A stretch of DNA of 64,000 nucleotides, from the NCBI RefSeq assembly GCF_900100875.1, contig NZ_FNKQ01000007.1:1-64000 (forward strand). Direction: 5' to 3'. The position numbers were made by a program, and so were the translations under genes. The DNA is from Halopelagius longus (lineage in GTDB: Archaea > Halobacteriota > Halobacteria > Halobacteriales > Haloferacaceae). A model generated the notes under the pieces. It did not search any database. It saw nothing but the letters and a program-made list of their open reading frames with translations, and was not told the origin of the DNA. Shown here piece after piece: positions 27,406 to 37,122 of the stretch. Positions within the stretch are counted from its first letter, which is position 1, and every line of letters starts with the position of its first letter.

Positions 27406-28842
27406 ATGACAGAACCGTTCGTAGTCGTCGGTGGTGACGCCGCGGGACTGAGTGCGGCGAGTAAATTACGGAGGGAGGCCCCCGAAAGAGACGTCGTCGT
27501 CTTCGAGAAGGGCCGATGGGTGTCGTACGCACACTGCGGCACACCGTACTTCGTCAAAGGAGCGGTGGACGATTTGACAGATCTCCTATCACTGTCTCCC
27601 GAGGATGTCGAAGACCGCGGCATCGAACTCAGGCGAGAAGCGGAGGTAACGGCGGTAAATACGGACAAACGACTCGTGACCGTCGTTGACGCGGATGGGA
27701 CGGCGTACGAACAACCGTACGCAGAACTCCTCGTTGCGACCGGGGGGAGAGCCACCTCCGCGCCCATCCCTGGGATAGATCTCGATGGAGTGTTCACGAT
27801 GCACGGTCTCGACTCCGCAGCGACGGTCCGTGCGTACCTTTCGACCCCCGAGACGTTCACCGTCGATTCCCTAGGTGGCGGGGAGTTCGTCCACGAGGAG
27901 GCCGTCTCACGGTACGGTGCGATGGAGCCTCCGGAGGTGATGACCATCGTCGGCGGTGGATACGTCGGTGTCGAGATGGCCGAGGCGTTCTCTGCATGGG
28001 ACCTCGACGTCCACTTGTTCCAGCGCGGCGACCACCCCCTCACGCCGTTCGGTGAGGCCGTGGGAGAGCGCGTCGCGTCGCACCTCCAAGACTACGGCGT
28101 GACGCTCCACCTTGGCGAGGAGGTCGAGGAACTCCGAGGGAAAGAAGGGCACGTCTCCTCGGTCGTCTGTTACGACGGGAGCGAACTCGAAACCGACGGC
28201 GTCCTCGTCGGCATCGGTATTCGCCCGAACGTCGAACTCTTAGAGGGTACCGAGGTCGAACTCGGAGACAGCGGAGCGATAGCAGTCGACGAGTACGGCC
28301 GCACGTCGGTCGATGGCATCTACGCCGCGGGCGACTGCGCGGAGATGCCGCACGCGGTCACGGGCGACCCGGCGTGGATTCCACTCGGCCTCACTGCGAA
28401 TCGGGCCGGTCGCGCAATCGGGAAGACGATAGCTGGGGATCCGACGCCGGTCGGGAGCGTCGCTGGGACCGCCGTCGTCAAAGCGTTCGATCTCGAATGC
28501 GGCCGGACTGGAATCATCGACTGTGACGCCGCACGAGACGTGGGATTCGACCCGGTCGCGGAGACGATAACCGCCGGTTCTCGGTCGGGATACTACCCCG
28601 GCAACGAAGAGACGACGGTCACGCTCGTCGCGGACCGCGACAGCGGAAGACTGCTAGGAGGGAGTATTGTTGGCGAAGACCGCGCGGCCGTTAGAATCGA
28701 TACCGTCGCGACGGCTCTCGAGGCTGCCCTGGCTGTCGAGGAGGTCGAGCAGCTCGACCTGGCGTACGCACCGCCATTCAGCCCCGTTTGGGACCCGGTA
28801 CTCGTCGCGGCAAAGGTGCTCGGCGAGTCGCTGTCCGCCTGA
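27406..28842 (+). CDS. FAD-dependent NADH oxidase / CoA-disulfide reductase family protein
   Basis: 478 residues. The N-terminal FAD site reads VVVGGDAAGLSAASKLRR. The redox cysteine of the CoA-disulfide reductase/NADH oxidase family lies in SYAHCGTPYFV near residue 45. The NAD site is IVGGGYVGVEMAEAF and the second FAD motif is GIYAAGDCAEM; a C-terminal dimerisation domain follows. Members reduce CoA disulfide or oxygen with NAD(P)H. ATG 27406 gives the usual start; the open extension upstream is rejected. Confidence 0.88.
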   Translation: MTEPFVVVGGDAAGLSAASKLRREAPERDVVVFEKGRWVSYAHCGTPYFVKGAVDDLTDLLSLSPEDVEDRGIELRREAEVTAVNTDKRLVTVVDADGTAYEQPYAELLVATGGRATSAPIPGIDLDGVFTMHGLDSAATVRAYLSTPETFTVDSLGGGEFVHEEAVSRYGAMEPPEVMTIVGGGYVGVEMAEAFSAWDLDVHLFQRGDHPLTPFGEAVGERVASHLQDYGVTLHLGEEVEELRGKEGHVSSVVCYDGSELETDGVLVGIGIRPNVELLEGTEVELGDSGAIAVDEYGRTSVDGIYAAGDCAEMPHAVTGDPAWIPLGLTANRAGRAIGKTIAGDPTPVGSVAGTAVVKAFDLECGRTGIIDCDAARDVGFDPVAETITAGSRSGYYPGNEETTVTLVADRDSGRLLGGSIVGEDRAAVRIDTVATALEAALAVEEVEQLDLAYAPPFSPVWDPVLVAAKVLGESLSA

Positions 28843-28870
28843 AGTTACAGTCTACCTGCCGTACTCTCCC

Positions 28871-29176
28871 TCAGAGTTCGACGTCCGTCGCAGAGTCGAC
28901 GTCGAACTGGACTACTTTCGGTTCTCCGGTCAAGAGGTCGGGCAGCACTGATTCGAATTCTCGGAAGTGGTCCGTCTCCGCGTGCGCTTCGAACGCCTCC
29001 TCGTTCTCGTACCGTTCGACGAATCGGAGCACGTTCGGGTCGTCGATGTCGGTCGTAACCCGGTACTCGACGATACCGTCCTCGTCTCTGGAGTGCTCCG
29101 CTAGCTTTCGAGCTAATTCGAGAGCTTGCTCGCGGTTGTCTGGATCAATCGGGAACGTCGCGTGAACTACGATCAT
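28871..29176 (-). CDS. antibiotic biosynthesis monooxygenase (ABM) domain protein
   Basis: 101 residues forming one dimeric alpha/beta-barrel ABM domain: MIVVHATFPIDPDNREQALE, DGIVEYRVTTDIDDPN, FEAHAETDHFREFESV. Such proteins act as small monooxygenases or quinone/heme-handling proteins. ATG 29176 matches the family start; the longer frame is not used. Converges with the flavoprotein gene. Confidence 0.85.
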   Translation of the reverse strand: MIVVHATFPIDPDNREQALELARKLAEHSRDEDGIVEYRVTTDIDDPNVLRFVERYENEEAFEAHAETDHFREFESVLPDLLTGEPKVVQFDVDSATDVEL

Positions 29177-29252
29177 CTCGGCTATATCTCGACCGCTACT
29201 GACAAAAGCCCATCTCCGTCGTGCATCTTCCGCGCAGAAACGGATTACTGTT

Positions 29253-29420
29253 TCAGCGACCTCTGACGGGTCGGAGCACGCCAAATGAGACGACGAAGGC
29301 GCTGACCAGCACGAATACTTGCTTGGGGAGTCCGACTACCTGAAACACGGATATCGTCTCACTAAGGGTACCAGTAGTCCTCCCACGACCCACGCGAACG
29401 GAGGCGCTACTCCCGACAGG
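29253..29420 (-). pseudogene. frameshifted remnant of a small membrane protein
   Basis: Two minus-strand frames each give one hydrophobic helix (PPFAWVVGGLLVPLV, then VFVLVSAFVVSFGVL) and join only through a frameshift near 29345. There is no start codon. It is probably a dead two-helix membrane protein; the family is not recognised. Confidence 0.35.
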
Positions 29421-29828
29421 AAATATTAGAATACGTTTGTCGATTCCGTCTCCGAATCAATCACGTAGAGGTATCCATTCAGTTATCCACGATCGAACAG
29501 TTCGCCAGCTATGGCAGGTAATAACGATGCACAAGCGCGGTACCTTTACATTGTTATGCTTGTTCGCCTCGGCTTCTCGAACAGTACCGTCCGACAAAGG
29601 TTGAAAAGACGGTGACGGTCTACTTCACGTCGATTCGGAAGAGGACAGATACCGACGGTAAATTCACTCGGTTGGGTGAGCCGAACGAGCGACCGACGCG
29701 ACGGTAGTCAGTCCGACCGACGCCCCGTCCGTCTCGAACTTAGGTCCACCAGAGGCTGTTTCGCGGTAGTGTGATCGCCACGCACGAGAGCGAAGTACTT
29801 GGGGAACTGCACGGAAGAGTAAGTATCG
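29421..29828. other. intergenic, no gene seen
   Basis: The 408 bp ahead of the wHTH gene show nothing recognised. Confidence 0.35.
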
Positions 29829-30104
29829 ATGGTCGACAACGCTCCGGACGAACTTCGAGAGATGCCGCCGAGTGCGAAACTCGTCTTCGTCACGCTCCAC
29901 TACGAGGGCCCACTCACACAGGGCCAGATAGCCGACGAGTCGCTTCTCCCCACTCGAACGGTTCGATACGCGCTCGAGACGTTGCGCGAGGAAGACTTAG
30001 TCGAACGCCGGTTCTACATCCAAGACGCGCGGAAGCGCCTCTACGCTCTCACCGAGCGAGACGAACAGTCCGAGTCCGCCGAGAGGCGACGAGTAATGCC
30101 CTGA
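29829..30104 (+). CDS. winged-helix (MarR-type) transcriptional regulator
   Basis: 91 residues. The helix-turn-helix is GPLTQGQIADESLLPTRTVRYALETL, followed by the wing RRFYIQDARKRLYAL. These short wHTH proteins are widespread in haloarchaea and probably act locally. No target is evident; the nearest downstream gene is on the other strand. Confidence 0.85.
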   Translation: MVDNAPDELREMPPSAKLVFVTLHYEGPLTQGQIADESLLPTRTVRYALETLREEDLVERRFYIQDARKRLYALTERDEQSESAERRRVMP

Positions 30105-30433
30105 TCTTCGACTTCGAATAGAATACCGAAATGGTAGGTGGTCAGTGGTGACAGTAAGTCAGACATCTGCGTCGTGTTTGAGGAGAGAGTGAAAGCTCGG
30201 TTACCCAGTTACTCTCGCTTCACCGACGGCATCGCTTTCGACAGAGAGAAGACGGGTGATGAGTCGAGCCTCAGCCGTCGAACGCGTCCCGGTCGTGATC
30301 GTCCTGCCACGCGAAGGCGACCGAACGCCGTACAAACGCACGCTTACGCTGTGCATCTTCCTTTCTTGGTGCGTCCTCGTCTCCGTCGACTGACGCCCTC
30401 TCGGTCCGTGAAAAAGACTGAGACGCGGCGACC

Positions 30434-30790
30434 TTAGAACGTGATGACTTCGTAGCCGTCTTCGACGAGCGATTTGACGCTCGGGTGGCCGTCGTTCTCG
30501 TCTATCTGGACGACGCCCGCATCTTGGACCGCGTCGTTCACGCCGAAGGCGTTGGAACAGTACTTGCACGCGGATGCCTCGTCACGAACCGACTGATAGA
30601 GTTCGTGGTAGTCGCTATCCTCATCTTCGAGTTCGGGGATCCACTGCGTTCCTGCGCCGTCGAAGATGAGTTCGACTTCGTCGCCGTCGCCGTCTGCGAA
30701 CTCCTTCGCCGTCTCGAGACCGTTCACGAGTCGGCCGAGGTTACTGTGTCCGTCGGTACCTGCGAGGATGATGACTGCTGCTTTCGTCAT
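30434..30790 (-). CDS. DsrE/DsrF-like sulfur-relay family protein
   Basis: 118 residues with the DsrE fold: AAVIILAGTDGHSNLGRLVNG, then VELIFDGAGTQWIPEL, and a CKYC pair near residue 77 in ASACKYCSNAFGV. DsrE-type proteins carry sulfur or act in redox signalling. It follows the dihydrolipoyl-dehydrogenase-like gene on the same strand, 140 bp downstream, and may be cotranscribed. Confidence 0.85.
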   Translation of the reverse strand: MTKAAVIILAGTDGHSNLGRLVNGLETAKEFADGDGDEVELIFDGAGTQWIPELEDEDSDYHELYQSVRDEASACKYCSNAFGVNDAVQDAGVVQIDENDGHPSVKSLVEDGYEVITF

Positions 30791-30931
30791 TACGCACTCA
30801 CATAGGGAGCATAGCCCTAAATAGGACCCGTGGAAGTGTGTCCGCGGCGCATACCCAACGGTTCGGCGGTGTGATGTCCTCTCGGTGTGGAATCCGTTGA
30901 CAGAAAATCGCCTGAAAGCGGGGCAGGGGCG

Positions 30932-32377
30932 TTAGTGAGAATGGGAGTGAGAGTGACCGCCGTCGCCGCGGGTGAACTGCCCCGAGAACGCACGCTGGAC
31001 GACCTCCGAGAGGGCTGGATGGATGTGCACCGACTGTCTGATGTCCTGAACGGTACCTGACCCCGCCTTCATCGCGACGACCACCTCTTCGACGAGGTTC
31101 GACGCCTCCGGGCCGATTATGTGACAGCCGAGTATCTGCCCGTCCAAGTCGATGATGGCCTTCACGAATCCATCTGCTTTCATCGCACTTCCGCGCGCCG
31201 TCTGGTCGTACTGATAGATACGGGTCGCGTACTCCGCGTCCGCCGCGCGGAGGTCCTCCTCCCGCGCGCCGACGCCGGCCACCTCGGGCGAGGCGAACAC
31301 GGCGAACGGCATCGCGGTGTAATCGACCGGTTGGAGCTCGTCGCCGAAGATGTTGCGCGCGACGGCGGCGGCTTCGTGGTTCGCGCTGTGTTTCAACAGG
31401 TACTCCCCGACGATGTCGCCGAGGGCCCACACGCCCTCGGCGGTGGTCCGGAGGTACTCGTCCGTCTCGACGAATCCCCTCTCGTCGGTCTCTATCCCCG
31501 CCTCGTCGACGTCGAGCGTGTCGGTGTTCGGCCGCCGTCCGGCCGCGACGAGTAGCGAGTCCCCGGTCACGGTCACGGGTTCGAGATCAGCGTCCGGGTC
31601 CTCGTCGCCGTACGCGAACGGACGCGCCTCGACCGTCACGCCGTCGTCGGTTTCCGAGACTGCGGTCGCCTCGTAACCCGTGTGTAGCGTGAACCGGTCG
31701 GCGTACCGTTCGGTAAACTCCGCCGCGACGTCCTCGTCAGCCGCCGGAAGCAGACTCGGTCGCCGCCCGATTATGGTCACATCGCTTCCGAACGTCCCGA
31801 AGAAGTGCCCGAGTTCGGCGGCGATGTACCCGCCGCCGACGATGACGAGGTGCTCCGGCGGCGCCTCCAACTGGAGCGCTTCGGTGCTCGTCAGGTAGTC
31901 CACGCCCTCGATACCGTCGATGTCGGGAAGTGTCGGACGGGTCCCGGCGGCGACGAGGACCGTCTCCGCGCGGAGACGCGCCCCGTCGTCCTCCCCACCA
32001 CTCACTTCGACGGTTCGTTCGTCAACGAACTTCGCCTCGCCCTCGAACAACTCGTGCTGCGACGAGGATCGGAGTCCACGACGAATCGACTCGGAGTCCT
32101 CCTCGACGTCGTCGTTGACTTCCCGAACGATGTCCGAGAACGCGACGTCCGTCACGTCCGCGTCGATGTGGAACTCGCCGGCGCGCTCTATCGTTTCGAG
32201 AACGTCCGCGTGGTACAGCAGCATCTTCGAGGGGATGCAGCCCCGGTTGAGACACGTTCCGCCGAGCGCGCCTCGTTCGACGACGGCGACGGACTGTCCC
32301 TGATTCGCGGCCGCGTTCGCCACGTCGAGACCGGACCCGGACCCGATGACCAAGAAATCGAATTCCTCCATGCCCAT
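30932..32377 (-). CDS. dihydrolipoyl dehydrogenase / mercuric-reductase-like flavoprotein
   Basis: 481 residues of class I pyridine nucleotide-disulfide oxidoreductase. The FAD site is VIGSGSGLDVANAAANQG, the redox disulfide is GGTCLNRGCIPSKM, the NAD site is IVGGGYIAAELGHFFG, and the C-terminal catalytic His-Glu is HIHPALSEVV. It ends in an unusual His/Ser tail, GGHSHSHSH, which could bind metal. It is not next to 2-oxoacid dehydrogenase genes, so a stand-alone disulfide or metal reductase is likelier than a lipoamide role. ATG 32377 (or 32371) is the family start. Confidence 0.88.
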   Translation of the reverse strand: MGMEEFDFLVIGSGSGLDVANAAANQGQSVAVVERGALGGTCLNRGCIPSKMLLYHADVLETIERAGEFHIDADVTDVAFSDIVREVNDDVEEDSESIRRGLRSSSQHELFEGEAKFVDERTVEVSGGEDDGARLRAETVLVAAGTRPTLPDIDGIEGVDYLTSTEALQLEAPPEHLVIVGGGYIAAELGHFFGTFGSDVTIIGRRPSLLPAADEDVAAEFTERYADRFTLHTGYEATAVSETDDGVTVEARPFAYGDEDPDADLEPVTVTGDSLLVAAGRRPNTDTLDVDEAGIETDERGFVETDEYLRTTAEGVWALGDIVGEYLLKHSANHEAAAVARNIFGDELQPVDYTAMPFAVFASPEVAGVGAREEDLRAADAEYATRIYQYDQTARGSAMKADGFVKAIIDLDGQILGCHIIGPEASNLVEEVVVAMKAGSGTVQDIRQSVHIHPALSEVVQRAFSGQFTRGDGGHSHSHSH

Positions 32378-32511
32378 CGTGGTCACTCGAACGTAATAAA
32401 CGACTGCCGCTTTCGACAGTCGATGCACGACCGCTCGGACTCCGGCGAAGCGGCCCTTCGGTACGGCGACGCGTTCGGAACGAGACGAACGACGGTTCGA
32501 TCCGTATTCGG

Positions 32512-32715
32512 TTAGATTCGTAGTGGAGGAGTCGGATACCGACGCATCACCGAGAGGCGTTGTTGTTGGAAGCCCTCTTGTGCTGGGGCGTCGATGACGG
32601 TCCCATCGATGGTGTACCGGAACCCGTCGCAGGGACAGTTCCAACTCTCTCGCCGGCACCGCTCCACTTCGGTGTGCAACCGCTGTACGTACACCCTCCC
32701 GAAACGGCCCACCAC
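32512..32715 (-). pseudogene. remnant of a Rieske [2Fe-2S] domain
   Basis: The minus-strand frame reads RRESWNCPCDGFRYTIDG then TVIDAPAQEG, the second half of a Rieske domain as found at the C-terminus of haloarchaeal FAD-dependent oxidoreductases. The CPCH motif has become CPCD, losing the histidine ligand, and the first ligand pair is absent. It is therefore a decayed fragment. Confidence 0.6.
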
Positions 32716-32791
32716 TCGCCGTCATAGTCGCGATAGAACAGCAGGTCAGCTCAGGCCGAAGTTCTGAGCCCCCACACCGGGATAGGCAACG

Positions 32792-34654
32792 TCATCCGTC
32801 GTCACGAGAGACGGAGTCGCCGAGCCGAATTCCCATCGGCTCTGCCCCCGGCGACTCGTACCCTTGCACGTGGCCCAAATAGAGTGCGCTGTTGACGAGC
32901 CCGATGTGGCTGAACGCCTGCGGGAAGTTCCCGAGCTGTTCGCCGGTGTCGGCGTCTATCTCCTCGGCGAGGAGACCGAGCGGGCTCACGTACTCAATGA
33001 GGGATTCGAATCGGTCGACGGCCTCCTCGACGCGTCCGGAGAGCGCGAGTGCGTCGATCAGCCAGCACGAACAGAGGACGAACGCCCCTTCGTCCCCCGG
33101 CAGTCCGTCGTCGCCGTCGTACCGCTTTACGAGAACGTCTCCCTCCAAGAGACGGTCTTCTATCGCATCGATGGTGTTCTGCACACGCTCGTCGTCGAAC
33201 GGGAGAAAGCCGACGATAGGAATCAACAAACCGGTCGCATCGAGGGCGTCCGAGCCATAGGCCTGTACGAACGCGTCGGTATCCTCGTCGTACCCATTCT
33301 CGAGTACGTCCTCCTTGATAGTCTCGCGGGCGTCCCGCCACTCGTCGACGGGAGCCTCGTAACCGTAGGTCGTCGCGATGTCGATACCTCGGTCGAGCGC
33401 GACCCAACACATCACCTTCGAGTAGACAAACTGCCTCCCCGGGCCTCGGACTTCCCAGATACCGGCGTCGGGGTCGTCCCACACTTCGCGGACGTACTCG
33501 ACGATATCGTGAACGGCGTCCCACTCCTCGTCGTCCAACTCCCGGCCGAGTTCGAGCACCTCGTCGACCGCTAAGAGCAGTTCGCCGTAGATGTCGAGTT
33601 GTGTCTGGTCTGCGGCCCCGTTTCCGATGCGAACCGGACGAGAGTTCCGGTACCCGTTTAAGTGTTCGAGTTCCGTCTCTTCGAGGTCCGATTCGCCGTG
33701 GAGTCCGTACAGCGGTTGGATCTTCTCCGGTTCGTCCGCCTGACAGAGGTTCATGTACCACTCGAAGTACTCGGTCGCACCTTCGGAGTTACCGAGGCTC
33801 GATAGTGCCTGGACGGTGAATCCGGCGTCTCGGAGCCAGTTGAATCGGTAGTCCCAGTTTCTGACGCCGCCGATGTCCTCCGGAAGTGACGTCGTGGGCG
33901 CGGCCGCGATGGCCCCCGTCTCCTCGTGTGTGAGGAGTTTGAGCGCGAGTCCCGATCGTACCGCGAGGTCGTGCCACGGTCCCTCGAAGATGCAGCCCGA
34001 CCCTTCATCGCTGCAGGTGCCAACCCACTCCTCCCAGTAACTGACTGTGTCTTCGAGCGCTCCCTCCGGGTCCGCGTCGGCGTCCTCGGCGCCGGTGCAA
34101 CGGAGCAACAGCCACTCCGTGTCTCCCTCCTCGACCGCGAGCGTCCCGGTCACCCGGTTGCCGACGATCTCGAGGTCGGTTGTCGCCTCTAGAAGTGTTC
34201 GTTCGTCTTCGCCCTCGGCGCGGATCCCCTTCTCGGTCCGAACGAACGCGGGGTCGGCGCGGCCGTAGTCGAACCCCGGTTCGTACTCGACTTCGAGGTC
34301 GATACTCCCCTCGGCGCAGGTGACCTTTCGGTAGAGAACCTTCTTCGGGTGGTCGACCTTCCCCGCCGGAGGGAAGAAGTCGGTCACCGTCGCCGTTCCG
34401 TTCGCCGCGTCGAACGTCGTCTCGAGGACGTTCGTTCGCTCGACGTACTGTTGCGTCCCTTCGAACGGGACGGCCGGACTGACCTGGAATCGACCACCTC
34501 GCTCGGGGTCGAGAATCGCCGCGAGGATACTGGCACCCTCGACGTGGGGAAACGGGAACCAGTCGACTGACCCGTTCGGCGCGACGAGCGCGCACGTCTC
34601 CAAATTTCCGATAAATCCGTACTCCTTGATGGGGGTAAATTCTGTTTCGGTCAT
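32792..34654 (-). CDS. glycoside hydrolase family 15 (glucoamylase/trehalase-like)
   Basis: 620 residues. The N-terminal beta-sandwich begins PIKEYGFIGNLETCALV and the (alpha/alpha)6 barrel follows with GGVRNWDYRFNWLRDAGFTV (substrate-binding) and the C-terminal EEIDADTGEQLGNFPQAFSH that holds a catalytic Glu. Cytoplasmic archaeal and bacterial members hydrolyse trehalose or maltooligosaccharides. Trehalose turnover would suit a halophile, but the substrate is inferred. ATG 34654 starts the family N-terminus. It is divergent from the flavoprotein at 34728. Confidence 0.92.
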   Translation of the reverse strand: MTETEFTPIKEYGFIGNLETCALVAPNGSVDWFPFPHVEGASILAAILDPERGGRFQVSPAVPFEGTQQYVERTNVLETTFDAANGTATVTDFFPPAGKVDHPKKVLYRKVTCAEGSIDLEVEYEPGFDYGRADPAFVRTEKGIRAEGEDERTLLEATTDLEIVGNRVTGTLAVEEGDTEWLLLRCTGAEDADADPEGALEDTVSYWEEWVGTCSDEGSGCIFEGPWHDLAVRSGLALKLLTHEETGAIAAAPTTSLPEDIGGVRNWDYRFNWLRDAGFTVQALSSLGNSEGATEYFEWYMNLCQADEPEKIQPLYGLHGESDLEETELEHLNGYRNSRPVRIGNGAADQTQLDIYGELLLAVDEVLELGRELDDEEWDAVHDIVEYVREVWDDPDAGIWEVRGPGRQFVYSKVMCWVALDRGIDIATTYGYEAPVDEWRDARETIKEDVLENGYDEDTDAFVQAYGSDALDATGLLIPIVGFLPFDDERVQNTIDAIEDRLLEGDVLVKRYDGDDGLPGDEGAFVLCSCWLIDALALSGRVEEAVDRFESLIEYVSPLGLLAEEIDADTGEQLGNFPQAFSHIGLVNSALYLGHVQGYESPGAEPMGIRLGDSVSRDDG

Positions 34655-34727
34655 CGGTACACGTTCTTTGGCGTTTGCTCTGCCCGAATACAAAAGTGGG
34701 CCTGGCAACTATCCATAAACGAACATT

Positions 34728-36131
34728 ATGGATGAGTACGACCTAATTGTTCTGGGCGGCGGCACGGGGAACATCGTCGCGTCGGAAGCGAGCGAAGAGG
34801 GACTGGATGTCGCGTTGGTTGAACGGGACAGACTCGGCGGGACCTGCCTCAACCGCGGCTGTAACCCCTCGAAGCGGCTGATTCACAGCGCGAACGTCGC
34901 CGAAACCGTCAGAAACGCCGAGCAGTTTGGCGTCGATGCCTCAATAGACGATGTCGCGTTCGAAGACGTCGTGGACGGCGTCGCGGAGACAATGGCCGAA
35001 CTGGCGGAGTCGAAGGGCGAACGCGCCCGCGAGAACGACCGCCTCACGTTCTATCAGACGGAGGGACGCTTCGTCGACGCGCACACGATCGAGGTAAGTG
35101 GCGGCGACGGAACCGGCGGCGAGCAGATTTCCGCCGACCGAATCGTCTTGGCCGGTGGCTCTCGGCCGATGGTTCCCGGCTCCATCGACGGAACCGACCG
35201 AGTCGACTTTCTCACGAGCACCGACGTGTTGACCGGCGACGTCGACGAACTTCCCGACCGACTCGTAATCGTCGGCGGCGGGTACATCGCCGTCGAGATG
35301 GGCCATTTCTTCACCCAGATGGGTTCCGACGTGACCATCGTCGGCCACGGCGAGACGCTCGTCAACCGCGAAGACACGGACATCGCCCAGCAAGTCACCG
35401 AGGCGTACCGGAAGGAGCATGACCTCCGTCTGGGATACACGGTGACGGAGTTAGCCAAAGACGGCGGGGAGAAGCGCGTCATCGCCGAGTCCGAGAGCGG
35501 CGAGGAGATAACCGTCTCGGGGGACGAACTCCTCGTGGCGACCGGACGGCAACCGAACTCGGACCTCTGGAACGTCTCGGCCGCGGGCATCGAAACCGAC
35601 GAGAAGGGGTTCGTGGAGACGGACGAGTACCTCCGAACGTCCGTCGAGGGGGTGTGGGCCATCGGCGACATCGCCGGCAACTACATGTTCAAACATTCCG
35701 GCGACAAGGAGGCCGAGTACGTCGTCGAGAACGCCGTCCGAGGCAACGAACGGGAGGTGTCGTATCCGGGGATGGCTCACGCGATATTCGGGTCGCCGGA
35801 GGTGGGGAGTCTCGGGAAGACGGAGGGCGAGATAGACGAGGACACCGAGTACGACGTCGGGACGTACTCCTACGAGGAGCAGGCGTTAGGCGGCGGAATC
35901 GACAACAAGGGCGGGTTCGCGAAGGCTATCGTCGCCGACGACGGGGAGGTTCTCGGCGTCCACGTCGTCGGACCGGAGGCGTCGTCGCTGATTCACGAGG
36001 TGAGCACCGCCGTCGCCGCGGGCGCGGACGCGACGACCATCGCCGAGACTATCCACGTCCACCCGGCGCTTTCGGAGGTCGTTCAGGGCGCGTTCCGCGA
36101 AATCGTCGACGTCTCCGCGTCCGGAATCTGA
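34728..36131 (+). CDS. dihydrolipoyl dehydrogenase / mycothione-reductase-like flavoprotein
   Basis: 467 residues and a paralogue of the protein at 30932-32377. FAD site LIVLGGGTGNIVASEAS, redox disulfide GGTCLNRGCNPSKR, NAD site IVGGGYIAVEMGHFFT, catalytic HVHPALSEVVQGAF. It has no His tail and no partner dehydrogenase genes nearby. It probably reduces a low-molecular disulfide. It starts 73 bp from the divergent GH15 gene. Confidence 0.88.
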   Translation: MDEYDLIVLGGGTGNIVASEASEEGLDVALVERDRLGGTCLNRGCNPSKRLIHSANVAETVRNAEQFGVDASIDDVAFEDVVDGVAETMAELAESKGERARENDRLTFYQTEGRFVDAHTIEVSGGDGTGGEQISADRIVLAGGSRPMVPGSIDGTDRVDFLTSTDVLTGDVDELPDRLVIVGGGYIAVEMGHFFTQMGSDVTIVGHGETLVNREDTDIAQQVTEAYRKEHDLRLGYTVTELAKDGGEKRVIAESESGEEITVSGDELLVATGRQPNSDLWNVSAAGIETDEKGFVETDEYLRTSVEGVWAIGDIAGNYMFKHSGDKEAEYVVENAVRGNEREVSYPGMAHAIFGSPEVGSLGKTEGEIDEDTEYDVGTYSYEEQALGGGIDNKGGFAKAIVADDGEVLGVHVVGPEASSLIHEVSTAVAAGADATTIAETIHVHPALSEVVQGAFREIVDVSASGI

Positions 36132-36220
36132 CGCTCCGTTCGGGGTCCGTCAGGGGACCGATTTCCCGGCGGGGAGGGCCACAACGACTTTTCGCGTGCG
36201 AACCCTCGTTCAGAGGAGAG

Positions 36221-36997
36221 ATGGCACGCATCGCACTCACAGGCGCGTCGGGTAACGTGGGACGGGAAGTTCTCGACGCGTTCGGCGACGAACACACCGT
36301 CGTTCCGTTCACCCACTCGGAATCCGAGGAGATAGACAGCGAACCACTCGACGTGACCGACGCCGACGACGTGGAAGAGAAGATAGACAACGTTGACGTC
36401 GTAGTCCACCTCGCGGGGGCGTCCTCGCCAGACGCGGAGTGGGATACCGTCTCGCAGACCAACGTCGAGGGGACGAAGAACGTCCTCGACGCGATGGTCG
36501 AGAACGGCGTCGACCGGATGGTGTTCGCGAGTTCGAACCACGCCGTGGGGATGTACAACGCCGCCGACGAACACGACCCCGAGAGCATGACGCTGACCGA
36601 CGCGGAGACCGTTCGGGGCGACGCGCCGATGCGCCCGGACTCGTTCTACGGCGTGAGCAAAGTCGCCTGCGAGGGACTGACGGAGTTCTACGCCGCCCGG
36701 CACGGCCTCGAAGTCGTCAACCTCCGAATCGGGTGGTACATGAGCGCCGAGGACCTCGAATCCAACACCGGCGAAGAGGTGGAACCTGGAAAGGCCCGAT
36801 TCGCCCGTTCGGCGTGGCTCAGCCCCCACGACTGCCGAGACGTGCATCGGAAGGCCGCCTTCGCCGACCTCTCGGAGAGCCCGGCCACGGTGAACGCGGT
36901 GTCGCGGAACGACGACAGGTACTTCTCCATCACCGAGACGATGCAGGCCATCGGCTACGAACCGCGCGACAACGCTACTGAGGCCCTCGCCGAGTAG
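36221..36997 (+). CDS. NAD-dependent epimerase/dehydrogenase (extended SDR)
   Basis: 258 residues. The NAD loop is TGASGNVGREV, the catalytic motif is SFYGVSKVACEG (YxxxK), and NLRIGWYM is near the substrate site. The group includes haloarchaeal NAD-dependent glucose-6-phosphate dehydrogenase and uronate dehydrogenases, so a sugar or sugar-phosphate substrate is likely. A purine-rich GAGGAGAG precedes the ATG directly. The gene is 89 bp after the flavoprotein, probably in one operon. Confidence 0.87.
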   Translation: MARIALTGASGNVGREVLDAFGDEHTVVPFTHSESEEIDSEPLDVTDADDVEEKIDNVDVVVHLAGASSPDAEWDTVSQTNVEGTKNVLDAMVENGVDRMVFASSNHAVGMYNAADEHDPESMTLTDAETVRGDAPMRPDSFYGVSKVACEGLTEFYAARHGLEVVNLRIGWYMSAEDLESNTGEEVEPGKARFARSAWLSPHDCRDVHRKAAFADLSESPATVNAVSRNDDRYFSITETMQAIGYEPRDNATEALAE

Positions 36998-37122
36998 ACT
37001 ACCCACCGAGCGGTCCGGAGCCTCGCCGAACGTCACCTCACGATACCCCTCGTCGATCCCGTATCGTACGTCTGCGGAAACGAAGAAAAGCAGTGTTCGG
37101 TTGACGATCCGGTGTCTTACCC

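Noticed and set aside
35654-36220. N-terminal extension of the epimerase frame
   Set aside because: Arg-rich shadow of the flavoprotein gene; the real start is ATG 36221.
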